Positions 22,713 through 34,896 of a stretch of DNA of 64,000 bases are shown piece by piece. The stretch is from positions 797,501 through 861,500 of the forward strand of contig JAFEUB010000064.1 of the NCBI GenBank assembly GCA_024529925.1, written 5' to 3'. The notes beneath the pieces were generated by a model. The model made no database searches. It saw only the letters and a program-made list of their open reading frames with translations, and was not told the origin of the DNA. The position numbers and the translations under genes are program-made. The DNA is from Ophthalmolycus amberensis. Taxonomy: Eukaryota > Chordata > Actinopteri > Perciformes > Zoarcidae. How positions within the stretch are numbered: the first letter of the stretch is position 1; each line of letters begins with the position of its first letter.

Positions 22713-25590
22713 CTACACACTACTCACGAAAACAAAGTTGGATGAAATCTGCAACAGCTTTGATCCATTCTTGACAACCACTGCTGCCCTCTTTGATGCT
22801 TCCAGTGGTGTCTCTGTTTCCTTTATTGCATAATATCCTGCAACAATTGTCGCTACAGCAATTACTGCTGTTCTTACTGCTGGTGCAACAATTTTGGCGA
22901 TAGCAAATCTTGCCTTTACAGCTGAGAGAACTTTTTTGATCAGCATTGCTCTACCAAAAATAGCTCCGAACAATCCACTTGTTGTAATACCTGCCAGTCG
23001 GATCAAAACACTCTTAAATACTCTTTCTTTAACCTTCTTTCTGATCTCTTCCTCTGACATGTTTCCTGATGACTGTCTAATGCGTTCCTCCACTGCTTGT
23101 AGCATCTCATTGGTGAAGCAGCTTCCATTGTTTGCCTCAATCATCTTTTCTATTGTTTTGAGTAGCTCCTTCACTTGGAACTGGTTGCTCCTGTATTCAT
23201 CCTGCTGGTTGTTCTTCCAGTATTTATTATCAAAGACGTGGCAGCGGCCTCCGCACTTCTTCACCAGCTCACTCACAAGCTTATTATTACGGACAAAGTC
23301 CTCAATGGTCTGTTCTTCTTTGAGCTGTTCACCATGAGTAAAGAGAACTGTCGCATATTTGAAAACTTCTTCAGAGAAGCATTGTTTTATTTTAGTGATG
23401 ACATCCTGATCCTGCTCTGTGAATCTCCCCACTTTAAGCAAGATGAGAAAAGCATGAAGCCCAGGAGCGCACTCTGTGATGCACTTCACTATTTCAGACT
23501 TCATCTCCTCCCCAGATCGATCTGTGTCGAAGAGACTAGGAGTGTCGATCAAAGTGATGTTTCTTCCATTGACAGATTTAGTTTCTGCTCGACATTCACT
23601 TGTTTCAGAGTTTACAGTGCAGCCGATCTTGAACAGTTCCTCTCCAAATATGGTGTTACCCACGCTGCTTTTCCCTGTTCCAGATTTTCCCAGGATGACA
23701 ATTCTCCTTCTGTTTGACACTGAAAGAGAATAATGTCCATCAATAATACTGTGCATTTGTTTTTTGTCTGTTTTCATATACAAGAGGAAGATACACATGA
23801 GCTCAATCACAACAAAAACATGTTGTTGGTCAGAAATCTGTTGGTTCTTATCAAATAGCTGCATCAGCATAATAAGAGAATGAAGAATGGTGTCAATACT
23901 TTAAAAGAGGCCAACGAGCATCAAGAACATTTTAAATATCTAATATCTTCTAAACGCACAAATCACTATTAGTTAATCTGTTGTGGTTGTTACGCCCCCT
24001 GACTTAACGATGCCTCTTTTCTGGTGGAGAGCTCTGTCTGTCTTTCAGGTCTGTCTTTCAGGTATGCCACGCCCCCTGACGATCACTGAAGCACCCACAC
24101 CTGAAAGTCCTCATCTCGTCAGTGGAGCTGCATATAAACCCCCGAATCCAGTGTCCCCGGCCCTTGTTTGTTCACTCTGGGCCTGTGTCGCTGTGGGTTG
24201 GCTGCTGCTGCTACAAGAGCATTTGTGCTGCCCTACCTGGGTTTTTCCAAACTTAGTGGAAGTTTGTAGGGGTTCTCTGCCTTTTATTTTGTAATGTTTT
24301 CTCCTGTTTTTGACTATAGTTAGGGATTTCAGTATTGTGTTTTCGTTTGGTCGTAGTTCAGCTGATCTCTTCTTTTCCAGTTAGCATGGGGGTTTTGTTT
24401 ATTATGTTGGCCTTAGAGACCCAGACGGCTACGCTTCCTTATTTAGTTTGTTTGTTTCTGTTCATCCATAATGTTAATAAATGTGTCTAATTGCTGCTGC
24501 CTTATCCTCTTGGTTTTTGGTAAACTTTTGCCAAGGTTTTCTATCACCTTTTATGTTACTTCCTGTGTACCCTTAGGCACTATAGGCTGTAACAGTGGTG
24601 AATAACACAGAGGATCATTCTGTAAACAGGTCTTAAAGGGATGGTCAGGTTTTCTTGGCCCTGATCCAGATCTGAGTCATTTTATGTATCTGGAACAGAG
24701 TCTGATCTGATACTTACATTTATCTAAATGTTGAATAAACGTGTATGTGACAGATTGAAATATTAGCTTTAGCCTACAACATGTGGCGCTCCTCAGTTTT
24801 CACGAGCTACTTAATCCAAATACTGGAGCTCCTGATTCCAAACTATTACATGATCATCTTAAACTATATATATGATATTAAGTTAAGTTAAGTTAAGTTA
24901 AGTTAATAATGTGACTAATGAAAACAACCTTTACAGTCTTTGGAGGAGTACAGTCACCTTAAAGAGAGCACACAACCCTCACAACCCTCACAATACTCAA
25001 GTTTATGACCTCCCACCAGCAACAGGTTTATCATTTTAAAGAGTGAAAGACAAAGTCAACTACTGAGAATAAAAAGCTGCTGCCTGAATGTTTTGTAATA
25101 AAATACCTATAATATATTTTATATATATATTAATAATAATATTCAGTTTAGTTATTTCCTGTTATGAGTTTTGAAATATTTTACTTCATGGTATTTGAAT
25201 GCTACAAAATTTACAACATATGTGGTTCCTCTCTGACCATTTTCTATCTATTCTATTCTGTTTTTTTATTCTCCTTCTGTTTGACACTGAGAGAGAATAA
25301 TGTCCATCAATAATACTGTACTTTCACCTTTTGGTTGTTTTCATATAAGATACACATGAGCTCAATTACTATAAAAACCGTAATTTGTCGAAAGTCACAA
25401 TGAAAAGGGAAAGCAGTTAATACTTTACTTATGAAACAGTTGCATTATTGTAATAACAGAATGATGTATGTAACATGAAAAGAAGCCCACAAGCATCACA
25501 AACATCTTATGTATCTAATCTCTTGTAACAGTACGATCACTGTCCAGCAATATGAGAAAAAGTGTTAAAACAATTTAACTTACCGTCCAT
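22713..25590 (-). CDS. GIMAP-type GTPase (MDVSN lineage), intact frame with altered C-terminus
   Basis: Exon 1 is 25584-25590 (ATG GAC G, GTAAGT). Exon 2 is 22713-23719 (acceptor TTCTCTTTCAG). They join in phase to MDVSNRRRIVILG, about 337 residues. Visible motifs are the P-loop GKSGTGKSS, DTPSLF (the family's DTPGF has Ser for Gly), HAFLILLKVGRFT, FTHGEQL at G4 (Glu instead of Asp), and CGGRCHVFDNKYW. A helix and an Ala/Val-rich hydrophobic tail follow. The last 14 residues differ from the family FIQLCLR ending because one base is missing near 22770. A solo-LTR-like element (23988-24594) lies in the intron. The changed G3 and G4 residues suggest altered or weakened nucleotide handling. The open frame up to 23870 is intron. 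Confidence 0.75.
23988..24594. mobile_element. Solo-LTR-like element in a GIMAP intron
   Basis: 607 bp with ends TGTTAC…GTAACA and an exact 5-bp duplication GTGGT (23983-23987 and 24595-24599). Paralogs show the uninterrupted site (CTATTGTGGTGAATAACAC at about 5216, 51205 and 63830). Inside are a TATA-like CATATAAACCCC and an AATAAA, as expected for LTR promoter and polyadenylation parts. The plus-strand ORF at 23983-24294 is inside it and is not a host gene. Confidence 0.8.
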
Positions 25591-25758
25591 GTTGATAAAA
25601 GTGAAGTAACAGGAGCGCCAGTTGATCGGACAAGACTGCATGTGAATGTGTTTCGTGTATCTTCCTGTATAAGTATTCTTTTTCACCATGACACACCTTC
25701 TACCTACGCCGTTTCTACCACATTCCCTCCTCCCAGTCAACGATGTGGTTCTCTCTTT

Positions 25759-26277
25759 GCACTGGCTTCCTGTCCAACAAAGAATTGACTTTAAAATCCT
25801 GCTGTTGGTTTACAAAGCACTGAATGGTTTTGGGCCAAAATACATCTCTGATCTGCTGCTACCTTATGAACCATCCCGACCCCTCAGGTCGTCTGGGACC
25901 GGTCTACTTTCTGTTCCCAGAGTCAGAACTAAACATGGAGAAGCAGCGTTCAGTTTTTCTGCTCCACATATCTGGAACAAAGTCCCAGAAAGCTGCAGGT
26001 CTGCTGAGACCCTCAGCTCATTTAAATCAAGATTGAAGACTTTTCTGTTTGCTGCTGCCTTTAATTGAACCACATTCAATTAATATATTAATCAATTTCC
26101 TGCATTTCTGCATTTTACTACTGAATTTTATTTCTTACACTGTTTCTTTAATTGTTTTTAAATCTCCTTTTCTTTTGCCTTATGTTTTGATGCTTTTAAT
26201 GGTTTTATGTGAAGCACTTTGAATTACCTTGTTGTTGAAATGTGCTATACAAATAAACTTGCCTTGCCTTGCCTTGC
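25759..26277 (+). mobile_element. 5'-truncated L2-type LINE fragment
   Basis: It carries the extreme C-terminal part of a LINE reverse-transcriptase polyprotein (LHWLPVQQRIDFKILLLVYK … FKSRLKTFLFAAAFN). It ends in a 3' UTR with TGCTATACAAATAAACTTG and a (CCTTG)n tail. A TCTCTT duplication flanks it, and paralogs (for example 30780) show the uninterrupted GTTCTCTCTTTGAATGATG. It sits about 170 bp upstream of the first exon at 25584-25590, inside the likely promoter or 5' UTR region. It is the same family as 55909-57549, in opposite direction. Confidence 0.8.
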
Positions 26278-28091
26278 CTCTCTTAGAATGATGTGAAATA
26301 GCTGACATCCAGTTTTCTTTGGGTGTCTTAATTCTACAGCAGAAACCGTCAATCAAACAACAAACACATATTCCACTCTGTCAAACAAGAAGTAGTTCAG
26401 CTGTAAATCTAGATGAAAATATTCCACTTAGTCCAGCTGATCAGACCTGGGGACAGTTGGGTTGGTGAGAGGAGTTTTAGGAGCTTATGGTAGTTCTCCC
26501 ATCAGGGCACAGATCAGGTTCCTGTAAAGGGCTTTAAACATATTTGTTGCTGTCATGCTAATTGCTCTTTTACTTACAATGTACTTAGAACCTTGATTAT
26601 ATGGAATGCAGGCTCTTTTCAAAATAAACCTGATCTTTAATGTAACAAATTTTACTTGAGTGCAGTCAATACAATGTACCATTTGCTTACGCTTTCGTAA
26701 AAATGCAACTCTATGAGACGATTATTTTAAACTCTTGTTTGAAAAAATAGTTTTCAATAAAATTGATCATTAAAAAATACACAAACCTGTGAAAATATAG
26801 AATTGTCTGTGCGTGTAGAATAACTGAGAATAAGTAATCATAACTTATCGCTCTATCAATAATATGAATCAGTGAAGGGTTAAAAGTGTCTCTTGAGGTG
26901 TTGTGACTGTTTGTCTTTTCTTTCAACACCTGTTTGACTTGTTTCTTGGTACGAGCACAGTCACAGCGTTCACTTCTATTCTTATACAAGTGTACGCATT
27001 AAAGAAAAGCACCGGCTCTGTTGCATATTACACAGCAGCTGAGGCATGTTAAGATGTTTTGTCTTGTTCATCCTCCACACCCCTACAGTACTTCACATAC
27101 CAAACACTGATAAGCAGGTCAACAAGGTGCTGATACATGAAGGTGATTTCCAACTTCTGACTCATGTTCTTTTATAGTTATGAACATGTGACCCAGTTCA
27201 GTAAGACACCTTGATTCCTGTGCAGTGATGTCAAACTGAAGCTTTTTGTTCAATGTTCAGTCGTCTTACTTTTAGATGTATTGTTTTTGCCGACTCGGAC
27301 TAAAAGCACAACCTCATCAAATACCAAGTCCCACACATGGAATACTTGTTCCATATTTGTGTGGTTGCAAATAGATTGTAGCAGCTTTTACCGTAGTGTC
27401 ACAATATATGAACAGTTCACATAAACATTAACATGAATGAAGAACTCAATTAGCTGTGTTACTTCAGTTCATGTAAATATGATCATGGGTCTCCTCAGCT
27501 ATATGGTGTTATTGTTGGTAGAATACTGTATATTTAGATTAAATGTTATAATGTATTAGCAGCATGTAAGTCATTTTGTTCTCATCAGTAGTGTGAAAGC
27601 TAATAATTCAAAGTCAGACATAAAGGCAGGTGAACTCATGTGACATTCTTTATTTCTTTCTTGACTTCCAGTTTATCTCATTAAATGTTAATGTAATGTT
27701 CTTCACTGACATTTAAACACCGAACGTTATCACCCGAATCATTACATGACACTGCTCTCTAGTGGGCAGGTGAGGCACTAGCAGTTTGTTTAGTTTAGGC
27801 TCACAGTAACACATCCAACTTACTTAATAGTGCACATCTCCTGTAGAAAGTAAAGTCATGAACCTGAATGAGACATAAAGACTCAACGTGTTCATCAGGT
27901 CAATTATTAGTCTTTTTTATAGTAACAGTCTTACAGCGAGTGTAAACGGAGAAGGGGAGGAAAAACTACCAGAGAGGACTTGAGTCGAATGCATTCTTTT
28001 GTTTTAATATATTTTTATGTTTGAATTGAACATTTTGAGAATGAAAATGATTTAGTGAATAAAACAGAACATCTTGATCAATAGTTTATAG

Positions 28092-28723
28092 CAGTGGTTC
28101 TCAAACTGTGGGGCGCGCCGGCGCGGTGGTGTTACAGGTGGGGCGCAGGGGGAAATGCAGAATCTTTGATTTCAAAAAAGAAAAAATATATATATATTTT
28201 TTTTAAGTACTTAATAAATACATGGCGAAATGCCTGTACTTTCGTGTAAATGTTTACGTTACGCCGTTAACAGGTTACGCTTGCGCATGCGCGACGGCCA
28301 TGATCCATGGGTTTCACAGTGAATGCGGTAGGAGATGAGGAGAGACCAGTTTGTGTTTTATGTCTGAAAAGCTGCGGATAGTGTGAAACTTGTTTTGTTT
28401 AGTTTTTCACAGGTTGCACTTTATTGTTGTCTTGAAAATATGTTTAGTGCAAAACAGGTTAATTGCAGCCAATTGCAATAAGCTATTTTTTGCCAAATTG
28501 TAGTTCTTTTTTGCACAGATATAACTTTATTTGCATTGTTCTAACAAAGTAATTGCAATTTTCTTTATTCTATTATTTGAAAAAGCACAGACGGAGGAGT
28601 CACAAAATGTTTCAATAAAAATTCAACATAGACCATTTTGTTACAATTTTGTTGGGGCGGTGGGGCATGAACATTTTTCTTCCTCCCAAGTGGGGCGCGA
28701 CAGAAAAAGTTTGAGAACCACTG
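28092..28723. mobile_element. Non-autonomous hAT element
   Basis: 632 bp with inverted ends CAGTGGTTCTCAAACT and AGTTTGAGAACCACTG. It is flanked by an 8-bp duplication GTTTATAG / GTTTACAG (one mismatch). The empty site, AGTTTATAGCAGCTGAC, is kept at 48488 and 53754. No transposase frame was seen. Ends and duplication length are those of the hAT superfamily. The ORF at 28531-28896 starts inside it and runs into flanking DNA. Confidence 0.88.
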
Positions 28724-28923
28724 GTTTACAGCAGCTGACAAAGCTTTCAGCAGCAGTCTTCTCAGATATGCATGACATGGATACTCTGCTGAAATGTTAC
28801 TGGCCAGATTATGTTGATGGTCGCTCTGTAACAGGAAACAGTGAACAATGTTTCAACAGGAGACAGAAATATAACCAACAGTGTACACTAGTTTGATTAG
28901 AACATTTAATAAATATCTTATCT

Positions 28924-29449
28924 ATGAAAGATATTGAAACTATTTAATATTTGTGGTTTGTGGCTGCAGTGGAGAATACATGAAACAACATCAGACACTT
29001 TGTGTTAAAGATCAGAAAATATTGAACTTTTCTTTTATCAGAACTTAAATTGCTGTTGCAACACAAATTAGAAAAGACAAAAAAAAAAACAGGTGCAAAT
29101 CCCAAAAATATATACATGTTAACAGTATGGATCATAAAATATAAACAATGTGAATCAGACATGTATGTACAGTATAATTTTCAAGATTAAAGCTCAGGCA
29201 AGATATTCAACCTATTACATATTACATATGACATGAATATGATCGTCTAATGGTTAAAGGTTCCATTTTATTTAAAGAGAGGTGTGACTTTTTTCATGAT
29301 AACATATCTCCCCCATCGTTAAGAGTCAGGGCTGATTAAAGCTTTTGATACTCAGCTGTATTATGAGCTTTACAGGCAGTACTTCATTCAGGACAACTTT
29401 TGCTGCCCTGTTTGCTGCTTCTCCCAGTGTCTGCTCACTCAGCTGCATT
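28924..29449. other. 3' flank of the GIMAP at 29450, no gene
   Basis: AT-rich sequence matching 54190-54580 downstream of the sister gene. It also contains the decayed extension of the GIMAP tail (29340-29449), which is cut off by nonsense codons. Confidence 0.5.
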
Positions 29450-30621
29450 TTATCCTGTAAAAGCTCTTTTGACTGTTCCTACAGCACTTAGCAGTAGGCG
29501 TAACATTCCAGGTCTTGTTAAAGCTGAGACAACTAAACCAAAAATAACTCCTAACAATGTACCTGTTGTAAAATTTGTCAGTTTGTTCAAAAGACTCTTA
29601 TACACTCTGTCTTTAGCCTTCTCTGTGATCTCTTCCTCTGACATGTTTCCTGATGACTGTCTAATGTGTTCCTTCTCCTGTTTTATCAGTACATCCACAG
29701 CTTGTAGCATCTCATTGGTGTAGCAGCTTCCTTTTTTTGCCTCAATCATCTTTTCTATTGTTTTGAGTAGCTCCTTCACTTGGAACTGGTTGCTCCTGTA
29801 TTCATCCTGCTGGTTGTTCTTCCAGTATGTATTATCAATGACGTGGCAGCGGCCTCCGCACTTCTTCATCAGATCACTCACATGCTCATTACCGCGGATA
29901 AAGACCTCAATGGTCTGTCCTTCCTCGAGCTGTTGACCGTGAGTAAAGAGAACTGTCGCATATTTGAAAGCTTCTTCAGAGAAGTATTGGTTTATTTCTG
30001 TGATGACAGCCTGATCCTGCTCTGTGAATTTCTCCACTTTAAACACGATGAGAAAAGCATGAAGCCCAGGAGCGAACTCTGTGATGCACTTCACTATTTC
30101 AGGCTTCAGCTTCTCCTCATTCTTGTCTGTTTCAAAGAGACCAGGAGTGTCGATCACAGTGATGTTTCTTCCATTGACAGGTTTAGTTTCTGCTCGACAT
30201 TCACTTGTTTCAGAGTTTACAGTGTTGCCAACCTTGAACCGTTCCTCTCCAAATATGGTGTTACCCACGCTGCTTTTCCCAGTTCCAGTTTTTCCCAATA
30301 TTACGATTTTCATCTCTAAAAGAGAACAATGTCCATCAATAATACTTTACTTTCACCTTTTGGTTGTTTTCATTTGAGATACACATGAGCTCAATTACAA
30401 TAAAAATCAGTAATTTGTCGAAAGTCACAATGAAAAGGGAAAGCAGTTAATACTTTACTTATGAAACAGTTGCATTATTGTAATAACAGAATGATCTATG
30501 TAACATGAAAAGAAGCCCACAAGCATCACAAACATCTTGTGTATCTAATCTCTTGTAACAGTACGATCACTGTCCAGCAATATGAGAAAAAAGTGTTAAA
30601 ACAAATTAACTTACCGTCCAT
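29450..30621 (-). CDS. GIMAP-type GTPase (MDEMK), tail shortened by nonsense codons
   Basis: Exon 1 is 30615-30621 (ATG GAC G). Exon 2 is 29450-30315, after a TTCTCTTTTAG acceptor only 0.3 kb away, the shortest intron of the array. The join gives MDEMKIVILGKTGTGKSSVG, about 290 residues. Motifs: DTPGLF, HAFLIVFKVEKFT, FTHGQQL (Gln where the family has Asp in G4), CGGRCHVIDNTYW, an ERIRQ-type helix, and a hydrophobic segment TTGTLLGVIFGLVVSALT. The frame stops after RAFTG. There the paralog at 49859 reads GYNAAEGAE, and here the same positions are G-stop-NAAE-stop-AD (TAT to TAA and GGA to TGA). The final 30 or so residues are therefore lost by two point changes. The GTPase domain is complete. 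Confidence 0.8.
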
Positions 30622-30680
30622 GTTGATAAAAGTGAAGTAACAGGAGCGACAGTTGGTCGGACAAGACTGCATGTGAATGT

Positions 30681-30699
30681 GTTTCCTGTATCTTCCTGT
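30681..30699 (-). promoter_or_regulatory. Twin ETS-like motifs upstream of a GIMAP first exon
   Basis: Two ACAGGAA cores on the minus strand, 60-78 bp upstream of the ATG at 30621, in the same arrangement as above the other first exons. A TATA-like ACTTATACAGG overlaps the upstream core. Function is inferred from position and conservation only. Confidence 0.35.
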
Positions 30700-31059
30700 A
30701 TAAGTATTCTTTTTCACCATGACACACCTTCTACCTACGCCTGTTTCTATCACATTCCCTCCTCCCAGTCAACGATGTGGTTCTCTCTTTGAATGATGTG
30801 AAATAGCTGACATCCACTTTTCTTTGGGTGTCTTAATTCTACAGCAGAAACCGTCAATCAAACAATAAACACATATTCCACTCTGTCAAACAAGAAGTAG
30901 TTCAGCTGTAAATCTAGATGAAAATATTCCACTTAGTCCAGCTGATCAGACCTGGGGACAGTTGGGTGGGTGAGAGGGGAGTTTTAGGAGCTTATGGGTA
31001 GTTCTCCCATCAGGGCACAGATCTGGTTAAAGAGTATTTTAAACATATTTTCTCAAGGA

Positions 31060-31560
31060 GCTTGATGCTAGTGAGTGGAGTCGGGGTCCTACATGAACAC
31101 AAATCTGAGTAGGAAGAGGGTGATGTCATGTACCACTGCACCAAACAAAATGTAGCAATTTCTGTTTTAAAGTCAGTGGGACTGTTTGCTGCTGCAGTTA
31201 CTGTGACTTCCCTTATTTTCAGAAAGAATTTGCAGAATGACACCTACACCTGACTGTGAGTATGTTTCCTGTTGTCTCCGACACCTGGTCTAATTTTTTT
31301 GCAGCCTGTTTCATTTCCTCACTGAGTACGAAGTGATGGAGAGAGAGGAAGGCTTGTTGCAACGTCGTCTTCATCGCTGCAAACAACCAAAGTTACAGCA
31401 CCTCATCACACGCTTAAAAAATATATAATTCTTTTAGTTAAAATTAAAACTTTATTTGTTGACATTACATTCTTTCAAATGCTTCAATACTGATACTTTA
31501 TCGAGACAAAGGGAGAGCCAACGTATCCCCCCCCCCCCCCCAAACACTTATTAACATGTT
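31060..31560. other. MYADM 3'-flank-like vestige, start of duplication unit 2
   Basis: Matches 6640-7010 and 58090-58520. It also keeps about 130 bp (CCTGTTGTCTCCGACACCTG…) that the first unit has lost and that 58290-58420 also keeps. It ends in a C run of 15 at about 31528-31542. Confidence 0.6.
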
Positions 31561-31716
31561 GGCATGCTGACAGCAGTTTTTTTTACCACTTTCTGAGTTT
31601 ACAAACAATCGATCAATTAAATGAGAGAAGTTGCAACCCTATAAAACAACATGGCAGGTTAACAGCAGTAACAGTGAAATGTATTTGACTTATTCAGAGT
31701 CATTGTTCTCTTCTAG

Positions 31717-31958
31717 CGCTGACTCCATGGAGGATTGTAATACTGGGGAAAACTGGAGCTGGGAAGAGCAGCCTGGCTAACACCTTATTGGGAGCGGATG
31801 TGTTCAACATAAGCCATTCTTCCATCACCGACACGAGTCGTTCTCGTGCCGAAACCAAATCTGTCAACGGGAGAAGCATCGAATTGATCGACACTCGCAG
31901 TTTTTTAGACACAAGTGGGTCTGAGGCAATGCTGAAGGCTGAGATAGCAAGAGGTTAA
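31717..31958 (+). pseudogene. Plus-strand GIMAP G-domain fragment, second copy
   Basis: Base-for-base the same as 7151-7392 over the coding part: P-loop GKTGAGKSS, decayed G3 DTRSF, stop after AEIARG. It was carried along in the large duplication and is not an independent gene. Confidence 0.8.
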
Positions 31959-31959
31959 G

Positions 31960-34110
31960 TTCATGTATCTCAAATTTGTGCGTGAATACAGTACTTGAGT
32001 AAATGGCCTTTTACATTCCAGCATTGCATCATTGTCAACACTGCAGTTCAGCTCACTTTTCTTCTGAATTAACATGCAAACTGTAAAAACTGTTCAGACA
32101 TGTATGCTGTAGCGCTGGAGGAGCTTTTCAAAATAACATTGATGACATGTTAGAACACTGTTTATTTGAATCTGTCTCTTGTGAGTCCACCAACTTAATG
32201 GAAGTGAAATATTAAATCACAGGTGTACCTTTTAATGGTGATTCTTTTCTATTTACTATTCTAATTGCCATTTGTGTTAATTTGTTTCAATTTGTCATAA
32301 ATCTACTATGTAACATTAAAACAGCTGATTGATCACATGTCTTATCGGCTTCTTTTTTCATATAACCATTCATGCTGTTAAAGTCTAAGGCTGACTATAC
32401 TTGTACTTTACTATACTTGTACTTGTACTATACTTGTACTTGTACTTTTTGGGGCGACCTGTGGCTTACTGGGTAGAGAGGGTTGTCCGCCAACCGAAAG
32501 GTCACCAGGTTCGATCCTCGGCTGCACCGTGTCCTGTGTCGAAGTGTCCCTGAGCAAGACACTGTACCCCTAACTGCTCCCCGGGCGCCTGTCATTGGCA
32601 GCCCACTGCTCCCTATATATACAGGGATGGGTCAAATGCAGAGAATAATTTCCCCACTGTGGGACTAATAAAGGAATGTTTCTTCTTCTTCTTTCTCACT
32701 ATCAATAAATTCCATTACAAGACTAAAACAAACAATGAATTGATATTAGTATTATCTATATTGATCTTGGTATTATCTATATTAGTAAGTACTGTTTGTG
32801 TAGCCACAGCTAGCCTATATTCCTCTTTTCCTCTGTGCATAGATCTCCAAATAGCTTCTTGTCAGACCAAGGAGACACGTGCAATGTTAATGTTTATTCT
32901 GAAGCAGTTTTGAATCTGTATTTGATTCCCAGAAACAGCAAACAACCAGTAATTTTTTACATTTACAAGAAAGAAGTACTCTGGCCTCAGGCCACAGGTT
33001 GAACACAAAGGCCTTTTTGTTTCCAGTCTGTTTACTGGTAGTTGAGTACGGATGCTGCCAATAAAAACAGATTAAATTCCTTCCAACTTCTTTTGGCTCC
33101 CTCAGAGACAAAACACTCTAACACCCTAAAAAGGTATGAGAAGGTGCAGCCATCCTCCCTCTTTGACATGAACGTATAAAGATGAGTATTCCATTCTATC
33201 ATGTGTGATATTCTTGATGCCTTTAACAAAACGCCTAATGCTGCAGGATAGTATTGTTTTCACTGTACAGTATAAATGTAACATGCACTCATGCATCACT
33301 GAGTTTAATCACATTTATGGAGCTTTGATGGCAGTGAATGTAGCCGTGTTTGTGAGTGACACACATCACGTAGCTGCATTTATCTGTTAACAATCATTGT
33401 GATTGTTTCTTGTACACTGTGGCACTATTAATGTGAGTCTGGTTACACAGCCTGTACGATACTCTCCAGCTGAATATGCCAGTAATAAACCAACTAAAAT
33501 AACATTCTTTTCAAGCTGTACCTTCCAAACCACAGTCACCACCCTGAACAGACCTGCCAGGTCAGGGTGGCCTCTGCCAAGCATCACATGAAGTTCCACT
33601 TCAACCGGCTCATCTGGAAGCTGTCATTAATGAATTCATCACCTTTTGTTTCGACTTATGTAATGCCCTGTTTACTGGCATACAAAAAAAACATGTCCTC
33701 CCTGTTTGAGGCTTGTCGGAAAGTTTCTGTCGAGCGAGTAGAAAATGAAAGTAAAGTCATACCACAGCAAGAGAACAGAAGGAAAAACATCCAGCAGGGA
33801 GATCCAGAAGTGCGGGGGACGAAAATGTTACTTAGGATAGGATGAAAATATTCTGTTACTTGAGTCACAATATCTGTCAGACATGTGGTGGAGTAAGAAG
33901 TGCAATACTATACTCTAGTATCTAGTACTAATAGTGATCTTAAGTTCATGTATTTCAAATTTGTGCTCAGTACAGTACTTGAGTAAATGGCCTTTTACAT
34001 TCCAGCACTTGCATCAGTGTCAACACTGGGCAACATCCTGGACTTGATTCTTTAAAACATACTTTAAAAGAAAGAAATGGAAACTTCAGTTCAACACAAA
34101 CCTCTCTGGC
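31960..34110. repeat. Unit-2 copy of the 1.7-kb repeat (single plus partial)
   Basis: One full copy with a SINE (31960-33940) and the beginning of the next (33944-34110). Compared with 7390-11160, one tandem copy is missing. Small frames inside match those in the first unit because the DNA is shared. No domain was recognised. Confidence 0.8.
32451..32693 (+). mobile_element. tRNA-derived SINE, second copy
   Basis: Same element and same site as 7883-8123, with A-box- and B-box-like words and a TTCTTC tail. It lies in a locally expanded TACTTGTAC repeat. Confidence 0.8.
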
Positions 34111-34689
34111 TGACTTATCCGTAGAATACATGACCTGACCTGACACAATGTTTTAATTACCAGGAGATACATGGGCCAGGCTCACAGTGTCGTGATCACT
34201 GAGATGAGCCCTTAACTTTTCATCTGGCGCCATCATCAGGCCAGAAATATGATCCGTTCAATACTTCGGTTTATGAAAAAGAATACATGCAAAACAAATG
34301 TTATTCCCATCAGCCTCAGCTGTTCTATGGAAGATTTAAAATGTCTCAGTAAAAACCAATCACACAACAACTGAGACAAAACACAAATTGTTATGTATTT
34401 GTGTGTATATGTAACAACATGAAGCAAAAATAATTGTCCTTGTATGTACATACATGTATATGTATTTCATGTAATTATAACACAGTAAATGCATACATAA
34501 CAAAATAAATATAACCAACTATGTTGCATTTCACTTTTTAATTCAGGTATTTTAAATCCTCCTTATTGTTCTTTGTGTTAGTGCTAATTAGAAAGAGTTA
34601 GCATGCAAACTACAACAGTGACAATGATAAACATCACAGCTGCTGAACATCAGCATGTTAGCATAGTCACTGTTCGCAAAAGATTTTGT

Positions 34690-34860
34690 TCGATAAATAA
34701 CGTTCATTTTTCCAATCAACACTTGAAATGATGAAGGCACTTGCAAATGACAAGGTAGTAAATGTAAACCATACTTTGGTGTTTCATTTTGACCTCTTTA
34801 CTTAAGATTTCATTAAACTGATTTCTTTTTAAAAAATGTAGAAATACAGATTCTTGCTCA
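34690..34860. other. MYADM 3'-flank-like fragment, unit 2
   Basis: Paralog of 11815-12010. It matches 60280-60440 near the MYADM-like gene, including GATGAAGGCACTTGCAAATG. Confidence 0.65.
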
Positions 34861-34896
34861 GCCTGTTTCTCTGATAACTTAAAGGTATGGTATAAT

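Noticed and set aside
25688..26068. A 126-codon plus-strand gene
   Set aside because: Its first part is GIMAP upstream DNA read backwards and its second part is the C-terminus of an L2-type LINE.
28531..28896. A 121-codon plus-strand frame
   Set aside because: It starts inside the hAT element and crosses its end into flanking repeat DNA.
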